Shown here in pieces: positions 16,584 through 22,966 of a stretch of 22,966 nt of DNA. Below the pieces are notes generated by a model. It did not search any database, was not told the origin of the DNA, and saw only the letters and a list, made by a program, of their open reading frames with translations. Source of the stretch: a virus. A program made the position numbers and the translations under genes. Positions within the stretch are counted from its first letter, which is position 1, and every line of letters begins with the position of its first letter. The stretch is from positions 3,454 through 26,419 of the IMG/VR virus record IMGVR_UViG_3300037963_004915; one strand, given 5' to 3'.

Positions 16584-17438
16584 TTATTTTTTTTCATTTA
16601 TTGATTTTAGATAAGAACCACCGATATTCCAAAACAATGTCTTACCTTTTAATTTTTCTATATTCTGTTCTAACCAGTACCATTGTTTTTTATCCCAAAA
16701 TTCATTACAATCAAATGGTACTTCATAATCATCCATCATATCATCAAATGCATAAGGTGATTTCTCAAGTATGATATTTTTTAAATCACCCGCATGATTT
16801 TCATTTAAAATCTTTTTTGTTGATGAGAATGCACTCATCGTAATAGAGTAAACCTTTCGTGATACCGAATCCAACTTCCACCAATCATCACCATACTCTA
16901 AAAATTCTTTTATCAATCCACTTGCAGTTACACCACTTCCGATACTCACTACAAGATTGTCATAATCCCTATCTTTTAATACTTCTTTCATCCTATCACC
17001 CATATAACTTATATATGCAGGATGATTAAACGCGTAAGGTAATTGTTGCCAACCATTTTCTTTTGCTTGAGTGTTTAGTTTGTTTTGCATAAATGCCATC
17101 ATATTAGGTCTCATGGGATGTAACTTACCACCATTACCCTCAACTCGTTCTAACAATATTTTTGGAAACCTATCAGTATTAGGATATGCAGAAATAAATT
17201 CTATATCATAGTCTTTACATAACTTACTTAATGTCCAACCTGTCCAACTACCATAAACTGATAAGTGTGTTAGTGGTTTTGATTTATCTATACTATCACT
17301 CTCTAAGATTTTTTTGATACCCTCAATCTTTGCCCATCGTGGAAATATATTACCATCTCCAACTAAATCATCTCTCTTGACATCAACATCAATACCTTTA
17401 AGTGAATATGTTTCTACTGGTGTTTGTATTAAACCCAT
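16584..17438 (-). CDS. Fold-type II PLP-dependent enzyme (ACC deaminase/desulfhydrase-like)
   Basis: 284 residues. The N-terminus TPVETYSLKGIDVDVKRDDL matches the start of the ACC-deaminase/D-cysteine-desulfhydrase branch of the TrpB-fold family. The probable PLP lysine is Lys37 in FPRWAKIEGI, analogous to PFSKIRG in phage relatives. SIGSGVTASGL (165-175) matches the phosphate-binding Gly loop, and WNIGGSYLK the C-terminal loop. The family removes or replaces groups on amino-acid side chains using PLP. It overlaps the end of the AsnB-like gene by 10 nt and has only a weak ribosome-binding site, so the two are translationally coupled and may share a pathway. The substrate is unknown. Confidence 0.75.
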   Translation of the reverse strand: MGLIQTPVETYSLKGIDVDVKRDDLVGDGNIFPRWAKIEGIKKILESDSIDKSKPLTHLSVYGSWTGWTLSKLCKDYDIEFISAYPNTDRFPKILLERVEGNGGKLHPMRPNMMAFMQNKLNTQAKENGWQQLPYAFNHPAYISYMGDRMKEVLKDRDYDNLVVSIGSGVTASGLIKEFLEYGDDWWKLDSVSRKVYSITMSAFSSTKKILNENHAGDLKNIILEKSPYAFDDMMDDYEVPFDCNEFWDKKQWYWLEQNIEKLKGKTLFWNIGGSYLKSINEKK

Positions 17439-18934
17439 TTCCCAAATCCATTTTCAGTACCAGATAAGGTATCTCTCATACCCTTATGTTTAAAACCAAA
17501 TATTCTTTCAAAGTTATCACCGATACAATGAAATAGTTTTTTTCTATTTCTAAAATTTATTTCTACATCATTTAAAATTACATCTTCAATATACTCTTTG
17601 AAATTTGTTCCTTTCTGAAACGCTCTTTTCTCTTGGTCACATACCTCATCTGGTAAGTGTCCACGAAATGCTTCAGCAAGTGGTTTCTTCCATTGGTTTC
17701 CACTATTATCTAATACTGGTTGTGTAAGGTTAGTAGTGTAATCTAAAAAATCTAAATCAAAGAATGGACATCTTAATTCTATTGTTCCATAATTCATAAA
17801 GATATTATTTCCGCGAAGTAAATTACCATAGTATTGTTTCTCAAATAATTTCTTTCGTACATCACTCCAATCTGGTTTCTTACTGAACATTCTGAATGTA
17901 CCATATGAACCATACGATTCATCAGAACCCTCACCACTAAACGCAACCTTAACACCATCCTCTGCCATTCTCTCGGCAACATAACTTTGTAGAATACCAA
18001 CTTCCATTTGGACTGTCGATGGATATTCTATAACCTTTATTGTTTCTAAAAATTTTCTTTTTAATTCTTCTGGGTCTCGTGGTATCTCTACCTCAACCAA
18101 TGGTACATTGATATGTTCTGCAACCATTCTTGCAAACATTAAATCTCTTGAATCCTCATCAAACTTACAAGTGTATGAAACGATATCAGGTACTTTCTTA
18201 CTTAACAAATAAGTAATCACACTTGAATCAATACCACCACTTAAACAAGTTGCAACCTTAACATCACTTAATAATCTTTTTTCTACAGCGTTATCTAATA
18301 ACTCATATGTTTTTTTATTAACCTCATCTTGGTCAAACTCTTTATCTTCAAATGGTGTCCAAGTAAAATAATAATCTTCCTCAATATGTACTGAACCAGT
18401 AATTGTATTTATTTTAACTACTGAATTTTTTGGAACAAACTTACATTCTGCTTGTGGTAATATTTTTAATATTGATTTCATTTCTGATGCAATCAAAATA
18501 TTTGTATCATTGTTATAAATATATAATGGAATTTTACCAACCCAATCTCTTGATATAACTAATTCATTTGTTAATTCATCATGCAATACAAAACTAAACA
18601 TACCCTCTAATCTTTTTAATTCATTTTCTTTGTACAAATATAAAATTATTTCTGAATCACTATTACTAAAAAATGTATAACCTCGTTCTTCATATTCTTT
18701 TCTTAATTGTGGATAGTTCCAAATCTCACCATTAACAACAAGTGCATAATCATCAAATACAAATGGTTGGTTTCCTGCCTCACTTACATCATTGATACTC
18801 AATCGATTATGACCAAGATGTACATTACCACTTTCGTATATACCTCTATTATCTTTACCTCTATGTTCAATCTGTTGTAGCATATCAACTACTACTTCAT
18901 CACTATGATTGATAGTACTAACTATTCCACACAC
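17429..18934 (-). CDS. asnB: Asparagine synthase-like glutamine amidotransferase (AsnB family)
   Basis: 501 residues from a GTG at 18934. This start gives Met-Cys-Gly-Ile-Val, placing the class II amidotransferase nucleophile at Cys2 as the mechanism needs a free N-terminal Cys. AAGGAG lies 7 nt upstream of this GTG, while the ATG six codons earlier has no ribosome-binding site. Glutaminase residues: Arg44 (GHNRLSI), Asn68-Gly69 (VNGEIWN) and Asp in SDSE (92-95). The synthase half has the ATP-binding SGGIDSS (232-238) and SGEGSDE. It uses glutamine ammonia and ATP to amidate a carboxyl such as aspartate. E. coli AsnB has 554 residues. It overlaps the thymidylate-synthase-like gene by 17 nt and the PLP gene by 10 nt. 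It may serve asparagine supply or amidate another substrate; position favours the latter only weakly. Confidence 0.88.
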   Translation of the reverse strand: MCGIVSTINHSDEVVVDMLQQIEHRGKDNRGIYESGNVHLGHNRLSINDVSEAGNQPFVFDDYALVVNGEIWNYPQLRKEYEERGYTFFSNSDSEIILYLYKENELKRLEGMFSFVLHDELTNELVISRDWVGKIPLYIYNNDTNILIASEMKSILKILPQAECKFVPKNSVVKINTITGSVHIEEDYYFTWTPFEDKEFDQDEVNKKTYELLDNAVEKRLLSDVKVATCLSGGIDSSVITYLLSKKVPDIVSYTCKFDEDSRDLMFARMVAEHINVPLVEVEIPRDPEELKRKFLETIKVIEYPSTVQMEVGILQSYVAERMAEDGVKVAFSGEGSDESYGSYGTFRMFSKKPDWSDVRKKLFEKQYYGNLLRGNNIFMNYGTIELRCPFFDLDFLDYTTNLTQPVLDNSGNQWKKPLAEAFRGHLPDEVCDQEKRAFQKGTNFKEYIEDVILNDVEINFRNRKKLFHCIGDNFERIFGFKHKGMRDTLSGTENGFGKWV

Positions 18935-19604
18935 GAAGTAACTCCTTGACATTTTTCTTTTCGTTATTCATATCACCAAGATGAACTGAACCACCAATTG
19001 TTGTAACCCGTTTTAATTTTAAATCTGCTTGTTCACATAAGAACTTACCCATCTCACATAACGCCATCCAATCAGCATAACCACTTTTACTAATTCTCAT
19101 GCTACGAAAAAATGCAGTTAAATACAATCCCTCTTTACGAGGTTTCAAGTCAATTGATAATAAACAAGGCATTCCACTCATTGTTTTCCTACCATCTGAT
19201 TTAGGGTCATAAATACTCATTGCAATTGTTTTACTATTCTTATGTTCTTTTAATCTCTTAATAGTTTGTTCTACTTGATTAAAACTATTATCCCAATTAA
19301 TCATTCTACCCCAATAAGTTTTGTTCCACTTTACTTTGGTATCATTTTGTTGAAATTGTAATTCATCCATAAATGGGTGTAGTTTTGGTTTTACAAATGT
19401 AACTGATGATGCATAATCTATCCTATCATCACCAAAGATATACCGAAAGGTAGAATCAAATTTTTTATCGATATCAAAGTTATCTTCTATCTCTACGGAC
19501 ATATTAATACTTTCGTTCATCACATCTTTGTTACCATGTTCTAAAAGATACTCGTGTGATTTTATCCAAGCATCTGTCGGTGAATTTGCTTTAATTACTT
19601 TCAT
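18918..19604 (-). CDS. Thymidylate synthase-like protein, possible dCMP hydroxymethylase
   Basis: 228 residues, shorter than the 264 of E. coli ThyA. The C-terminal half shows the fold: GMPCLLSIDL with Cys147 (nucleophile position), LYLTAFFRSMRIS with Arg167-Ser168 (the phosphate-binding RS), YADWMAL, and GGSVHL with His208. By direct alignment on the RS pair, the position equal to Asn177 of E. coli TS is Asp178. In T4 dCMP hydroxymethylase this Asn-to-Asp change shifts the substrate from dUMP to dCMP. The catalytic Asp169 position of TS is Arg here, so chemistry may differ. It overlaps the methyltransferase stop by ATGA, indicating coupling. Confidence 0.75.
   Translation of the reverse strand: MKVIKANSPTDAWIKSHEYLLEHGNKDVMNESINMSVEIEDNFDIDKKFDSTFRYIFGDDRIDYASSVTFVKPKLHPFMDELQFQQNDTKVKWNKTYWGRMINWDNSFNQVEQTIKRLKEHKNSKTIAMSIYDPKSDGRKTMSGMPCLLSIDLKPRKEGLYLTAFFRSMRISKSGYADWMALCEMGKFLCEQADLKLKRVTTIGGSVHLGDMNNEKKNVKELLRVWNS
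18942..18947 (-). promoter_or_regulatory. Ribosome-binding site that fixes the AsnB-like start
   Basis: AAGGAG on the minus strand, 7 nt before the GTG at 18934 and downstream of the ATG at 18952. It makes the six extra N-terminal residues of the longer frame unlikely. Confidence 0.8.
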
Positions 19605-21220
19605 TTCTTATGATACACAAATATAGGTTCGAATTTATACACATTATTATCATGTTCAACTGAATTTAATATTCCAGTCTTACTTGGGTCTAACCCAATC
19701 ATTCTTGTCATTAACATTTTTAATTTACCTTTATATTCACATCCAAGTTCTTCTAATATTTTTCTACTATCACCCTCTAAATCATAATAAGTATTTGCAC
19801 CAATTTTGATACTAGCAATATTCCAAAGTATATATCTATCATCTTTAAGATACTCATATGCAGTTGTAAGAGTTGGTCTAAGAAAATTATCAACCCAATC
19901 TTCATATTCTGAATATGCTTTAAAACTTTGATTCTCATCTTGTGAATATTGTTCACGATTAAAATACGGTGGTGAAGTAAACACCAAATCTAATTTACCT
20001 TTATACTTTTGAAAATTTGGATTGTTACTTATTAATTCACTACCCTCTCTAAATACATCATATGTATTACTTTGCTTTTGTACTTCAAAAAATTGAGTAA
20101 ATGTTTCAGAAAAATCATCTACACAATTTTCATTGTAAAAATTAGCAACTGCTTCATACCTACCAAAATTATCAGGATTAGGGTCGGTTCCTACATAATG
20201 TATTTTTTTACGAGAACTCATTGCTCCCAATATCCTACCACCCCAACCACTTGATGGGTCATATATATGAAATCTTTGGTCTTGATTTTCTATATGGTCT
20301 GTAAATTTTTCATATAGTAATTTTGCTGTAAGTGGTGGGAAGTTTACTGCAGGTTGTCCACATGCTAATCTAAATACTTGTAATATCTTTGGAAAAATTC
20401 CAACCGTTTTATCATAGTGTCTAATTAAATATAAAAATTTAGTTACTTTACCACTTTTACTTGTTTCTTCTGAAATTATATCTTCTATGTTACTTAACAT
20501 AGTATCATCTAATAACCCATTATCTTTACACTCTTGCACGTCTTTTGCAGTTAGGTATACATTACCATGGCCTTTGTATTCTTCATTCATAGTACCATAG
20601 TTTCCGACTGTACTTTCCTTTACTCTTGCAAGTACAAATCTCACATCTTTATGTTTACCAATACAAACCTTACCATCATGGACATTCTTGATAAACTCTT
20701 TACCACTCTCTCCATTCCAAAATGGATTTTCATCTTTCTTGGTTACAATACTTCTTGACCATGAATACATGGAATCTCTTTTTACTGCCCTACGCATTAT
20801 ATGTACAAACTTTTCTTCCATGCTTGGGTCACCAAAATGGTCATAGATAGATAAACCATTATCAGCAGATTTACCAATACTGATTTTTGTTTTTAACATT
20901 GTTGGAAAAAACTGATTAACACCAGATGCATCTTTATTAAAATTCTTAATTATACCAAGTGATTCACTATCACCAGTATTATCCTCAATCAAATAATCAC
21001 AAGGATTACCTTTTAACTTTTTAAACTTTTTTATTAACCCATCTTCATCTTTACCAATGACAGGTGGTGTACCATAAACATCCCATTGTTCAGTAACTTC
21101 ACTGCGAAGTAATCGTGCCCATTCTGTAAACTCGTCGGTAGACATTTGTAAAAGCTTATGATAGGTGGTGTTTGATTTAAACTCAGAGAATCGACTTCTC
21201 TCATAAAACCATTTTTTCAA
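19601..21220 (-). CDS. SAM-dependent amino-methyltransferase with TSPPYF motif
   Basis: 539 residues. Motif I-like region is YDPSSGWGGRILGA (320-333) followed by a GTDPNPDN turn. The catalytic motif IV is LVFTSPPYF (412-420), the TSPPY form of N4-cytosine and some N6-adenine methyltransferases. The C-terminus has the family's EPIFVYHK. Residues 1-300 are an extra N-terminal region without a recognised domain (FSEFKSNTTYHK, GTPPVIGKDEDG). The start is TTG at 21220 with GAGG 6 nt upstream; a nearby ATG is out of frame. Role: probably base methylation or a step in DNA modification. No restriction partner is in the window, consistent with phage self-protection. Confidence 0.8.
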   Translation of the reverse strand: MKKWFYERSRFSEFKSNTTYHKLLQMSTDEFTEWARLLRSEVTEQWDVYGTPPVIGKDEDGLIKKFKKLKGNPCDYLIEDNTGDSESLGIIKNFNKDASGVNQFFPTMLKTKISIGKSADNGLSIYDHFGDPSMEEKFVHIMRRAVKRDSMYSWSRSIVTKKDENPFWNGESGKEFIKNVHDGKVCIGKHKDVRFVLARVKESTVGNYGTMNEEYKGHGNVYLTAKDVQECKDNGLLDDTMLSNIEDIISEETSKSGKVTKFLYLIRHYDKTVGIFPKILQVFRLACGQPAVNFPPLTAKLLYEKFTDHIENQDQRFHIYDPSSGWGGRILGAMSSRKKIHYVGTDPNPDNFGRYEAVANFYNENCVDDFSETFTQFFEVQKQSNTYDVFREGSELISNNPNFQKYKGKLDLVFTSPPYFNREQYSQDENQSFKAYSEYEDWVDNFLRPTLTTAYEYLKDDRYILWNIASIKIGANTYYDLEGDSRKILEELGCEYKGKLKMLMTRMIGLDPSKTGILNSVEHDNNVYKFEPIFVYHKK

Positions 21221-21231
21221 ATATAACCTCT

Positions 21232-21783
21232 TTAATTTAAGTGTGTAACCAAATCCAAATTAGTTCTCATAATTTGAGCAGAATCAAATCTATATGGTTT
21301 GGTTCCAGGCGTTTCTAAGATATCAATACGATTAACCCATCTTGGATTCATTGTATCTTTAACCTGATAAACACCGTCCTTTCCATTAGTTCCTTTTAAC
21401 AAAATAAAATCGCCATAATCTAACCACCCACCCCATCGTGTCAAAAGGTTTCTACTAACCGCTATGAATCGGTACTCGCTAGCTTTGTGTACCCTTATGC
21501 GCGTTCCATCCGCGAGAATGTTCGGTGTAGAATCAGTTTGATACGGAACTGGGTGATACATTGTTACGGTAACTTCTAGTCCCTCAAGTTTATGTTCTGA
21601 AACTAACTTGTTAAGTCTATAGTTTTCCGATTTCAAATCATTCACATTATCCATGTAAAAACTTTGGTAATTGTCAAAAATAACTGTCCAAATGTACCCA
21701 TTTGCAATAAGTACACTTAGAAACGATAAATATGTTTTCCAATGCTTCATAATAGTATTATAAAGTACTTCATTCACACTCAT
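21232..21783 (-). CDS. Membrane-anchored 3D-domain protein
   Basis: 183 residues from the ATG at 21783, with GGAG 10 nt upstream. The longer open frame starts inside the tmRNA acceptor stem and is not a sensible start. Residues 15-37 are a membrane helix (WKTYLSFLSVLIANGYIWTVIF), then a short coiled linker. Residues 70-156 carry the 3D double-psi beta-barrel pattern: VTVTMYHPVP, DSTPNILADG, FIAVSRNLL, GDFILLKG, VYQVKDTMNP and RIDIL (Asp143 and Asp154). The 3D fold is shared with MltA and RlpA-type proteins that act on peptidoglycan. It is probably a periplasm-facing factor in cell-wall remodelling or lysis; activity is unproven. Confidence 0.75.
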   Translation of the reverse strand: MSVNEVLYNTIMKHWKTYLSFLSVLIANGYIWTVIFDNYQSFYMDNVNDLKSENYRLNKLVSEHKLEGLEVTVTMYHPVPYQTDSTPNILADGTRIRVHKASEYRFIAVSRNLLTRWGGWLDYGDFILLKGTNGKDGVYQVKDTMNPRWVNRIDILETPGTKPYRFDSAQIMRTNLDLVTHLN

Positions 21784-21833
21784 AAATAAATATCTCCATT
21801 TCTTTTTAAAATACAACATTTTTTTATTTTTTG

Positions 21834-22236
21834 TGGAGCTGGGGGGATTCGAACCCCCGTCCTGCATATATTTTATAAATAGTCATTCACAGCTTAGTTT
21901 GGTTCCAAATCGGTAGTCACCAACAACCCACCATGTCTCACTTTACTCAGAGTGGTTTAACTGATGAAATTTTATACTCTATCACACGAGTGGATGTCTA
22001 ACTTATTTTATGACCGAGTGTTAGACAACTCAGTATCTTAAGCCGCGTAGGCGTAAGATGGTTGGGAATCACCGATTGGTAATTCTGAGTAATCATACTC
22101 AGTCAAATGCCAATCTATCACCAACCCGTCTAGCGATTGTTCGCCAATTGAGTTTCGTTGAGTTTTATTTAAGAGTCTACTCAAACTCTGCTGCACTAAC
22201 TTACAAAACGATACCAGTCGATTTCCAGTCAGCCCC
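21834..22236 (-). ncRNA. ssrA: One-piece tmRNA (SsrA-type)
   Basis: 403 nt without encoded CCA. The 5' end GGGGCTGACTGGAAATCGAC pairs with the 3' end CAGCTCC in a 7-bp acceptor stem; the T-arm reads GGACGGGGGTTCGAATCCCCC. A 10-bp helix 2 forms between TTTTGTAAGT near the 5' side and ATTTATAAAA near the 3' side. An H-type pseudoknot pk1 lies at 22158-22189 (stem 1 22172-22176 with 22185-22189; stem 2 22158-22163 with 22179-22184). A helix GTCTAAC/GTTAGAC (21996-22002 with 22020-22026) follows the tag stop. tmRNA frees stalled ribosomes and tags incomplete proteins. Its 5' end is 3 nt after the stop of the preceding small gene, so it is probably processed from a longer transcript. Confidence 0.93.
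22038..22145 (-). other. Predicted tmRNA tag reading frame, unusually long and structured
   Basis: From a likely resume codon GGC (22143-22145), 12 nt after pk1, an open frame of 35 codons ends at TAA 22038-22040. The tag would start GEQSLDG and end QPSYAYAA, the latter being a plausible Clp-type degradation end. Most bacterial tags are near 10 residues. The frame is filled by nested stems 22060-22065/22121-22126, 22074-22079/22110-22115 and 22085-22091/22096-22102, and the resume codon lies in a small hairpin (22132-22136/22141-22145). The shifted frame GCG AAC AAT CGC TAG would give only ANNR. Confidence 0.6.
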
Positions 22237-22239
22237 ATA

Positions 22240-22404
22240 TTAATCAATTTCATCATGACCATCTTCATCGTGCCACGGATATAATTCACCATCGACATTT
22301 GAATCTACAGTGTATTGTAAATCCTCAATTAATTGTTCAATAATACTCCAATCTTCTTCATTGTATGCATCTTCTAACAATTTAATTATTTCATCATAAT
22401 TCAT
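22240..22404 (-). CDS. 54-residue acidic protein upstream of tmRNA
   Basis: An ATG at 22404 opens a 54-codon frame ending TAA at 22240: MNYDEIIKLLEDAYNEED and, further on, VDGELYPWHDEDGHDEID at the end. It is very acidic, with two short helices. The ATG overlaps the end of the beta-barrel-like gene by 11 nt; only a weak GGA lies upstream. The continuous frame fills the gap between that gene and the tmRNA exactly and has no membrane segment or motif. It is probably real and coupled to its neighbour; function unknown. Confidence 0.6.
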   Translation of the reverse strand: MNYDEIIKLLEDAYNEEDWSIIEQLIEDLQYTVDSNVDGELYPWHDEDGHDEID

Positions 22405-22966
22405 ATTCAAATCCAATCTTAGCTTTATAAAATTCTTTACCTTGTAATTTAGAAATTTCTCCTAAATTATATATCCTAAACTTTTTAGTAAGTTGATATG
22501 ATACTTTAAATTTATCTTCAAACTCAAATGTATCCCTACCATCTTCTTCGCTTGGTGGAAAGTATCCATCAAATGTAACTTCTACTTCTACTTTGTCATT
22601 ACGATATTTCTTCTTTTTACTCATACCAAAAGATACGAATGTTACAAAGTTTTTACTAAACACATTTTCATCTGTGTTACGACTCGTGAAACCAAATGAC
22701 CAATCATTCCAACTTCGTCTTGAGTCAATCTTTAAATATCTAACATCACGACTTTCTTTGTTCATATATTCTGGTTTGAAGTAAATACCATTATCAAACT
22801 TATACCAAAACAAATCATCAATATAAAAAGAACCTAACTCTCTTTCCCATTGTCTGTTAGCAAAAAAGTTATCTTTACTTATTCCAATACTAACTTCGTA
22901 ATCATCTGGATTAGGTTGTACATTTGGTGTTCTTGCAGCAAATGATGTAAACAACATTACACCTGC
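22394..22966 (-). CDS. Beta-barrel-like protein, 5' end cut by window edge
   Basis: The frame is open to the window edge; the ATG at 22957 is probably internal because the preceding residues (AGV, then MLFTSFAARTPNV) look like the hydrophobic end of a signal peptide. The mature part is rich in alternating strands with aromatic residues (YKFDNGIYFKPEYM, KVEVEVTFDGYF, KFKVSYQLTKKFRIYNLGEI) and ends in KIGFEYEL, a strand-like terminus. This fits a small outer-membrane beta-barrel of a Gram-negative host. It is the first visible gene of the second leftward operon. Its role in a phage, such as surface change, is guesswork. Confidence 0.6.
   Translation of the reverse strand, partial: AGVMLFTSFAARTPNVQPNPDDYEVSIGISKDNFFANRQWERELGSFYIDDLFWYKFDNGIYFKPEYMNKESRDVRYLKIDSRRSWNDWSFGFTSRNTDENVFSKNFVTFVSFGMSKKKKYRNDKVEVEVTFDGYFPPSEEDGRDTFEFEDKFKVSYQLTKKFRIYNLGEISKLQGKEFYKAKIGFEYEL

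Noticed and set aside
21784-21867. N-terminal extension of the 3D-domain protein starting MQDGGSNPP
   Set aside because: The start lies in the tmRNA T-arm; the ATG at 21783 has a ribosome-binding site and precedes the membrane helix.
21834-21870. tRNA gene suggested by the GGGTTCGAATCCC arm
   Set aside because: No anticodon arm follows at tRNA distance; the matching acceptor strand is about 400 nt away, as in tmRNA.
22038-22298. Minus-strand open frame of 86 codons
   Set aside because: It runs through the tmRNA 5' half and its end is the tmRNA tag; the upstream part is not protein coding.
1-22966. CRISPR array, insertion sequence or integrase site
   Set aside because: No regularly spaced direct repeats, transposase or integrase motifs were seen on either strand.

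Overview
The window reads as part of an AT-rich genome of a T4-like (far-T4/marine type) tailed phage with a contractile tail. The evidence is a gp25-type baseplate wedge protein next to a full-length gp6-type wedge protein, a hub/spike-like protein with an OB-like half and a beta-helix-like half, several Ser/Gly-rich virion proteins, a gp55-like late sigma factor, and dense minus-strand operons with 1-17 nt gene overlaps and clear AGGAG ribosome-binding sites. The host cannot be fixed from this sequence. The phage tmRNA is of the one-piece type. Its predicted tag starts Gly-Glu and ends SYAYAA, which from memory is most like Bacteroidota-type tags (GE...YALAA/YAMAA). That is only a hint.

Layout. 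Positions 1-13536 (all minus strand, transcribed right to left) hold the late structural operon: a small helical protein, the hub/spike-like protein, two unassigned virion proteins, gp25, gp6, a DNRLRE-like protein, an S74-chaperone-bearing protein, a 1647-residue tail protein with an embedded Hint (intein-like) domain and a LamG-like domain, a protein with a poly-arginine tract, and the 5' part of one more structural gene cut by the window edge. Positions 13537-13692 form a divergent control region. It carries an exact T4-late-type TATAAATA box facing right, and a 12-base motif facing left that recurs upstream of the poly-Arg gene. The only plus-strand gene, 13693-13914, encodes a 73-residue two-helix membrane protein with C-ending codon use unlike its neighbours. 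A GC-rich hairpin at 13936-13962 separates it from the convergent second operon.

Positions 13945-22966 (minus strand) carry, in transcription order: a beta-barrel-like protein cut by the window edge; a 54-residue acidic ORF; the tmRNA; a membrane-anchored 3D-domain protein; a possible DNA- or nucleotide-modification cassette (TSPPY methyltransferase, thymidylate-synthase-like protein with the Asn-to-Asp specificity change, class II glutamine-amidotransferase/asparagine-synthase-like enzyme, fold-type II PLP enzyme); a sigma70-like promoter; an HD phosphohydrolase; a small membrane protein; the late sigma factor; and a glycoside hydrolase family 6 (cellulase-fold) enzyme with all four key aspartates.

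How the parts may work together. The late sigma factor would direct transcription from TATAAATA-type sites. The structural operon builds the tail and baseplate, with two candidate self-processing modules (S74 and Hint) in adjacent genes. The modification cassette may produce an unusual base or nucleotide. The tmRNA may rescue stalled ribosomes or serve the phage during takeover. The GH6 and 3D-domain enzymes may act on cell-surface or exopolysaccharide polymers. Items of most interest: the tmRNA with a long, hairpin-filled tag frame, the four-enzyme cassette, the phage GH6, and the degenerate Hint domain in a tail protein.
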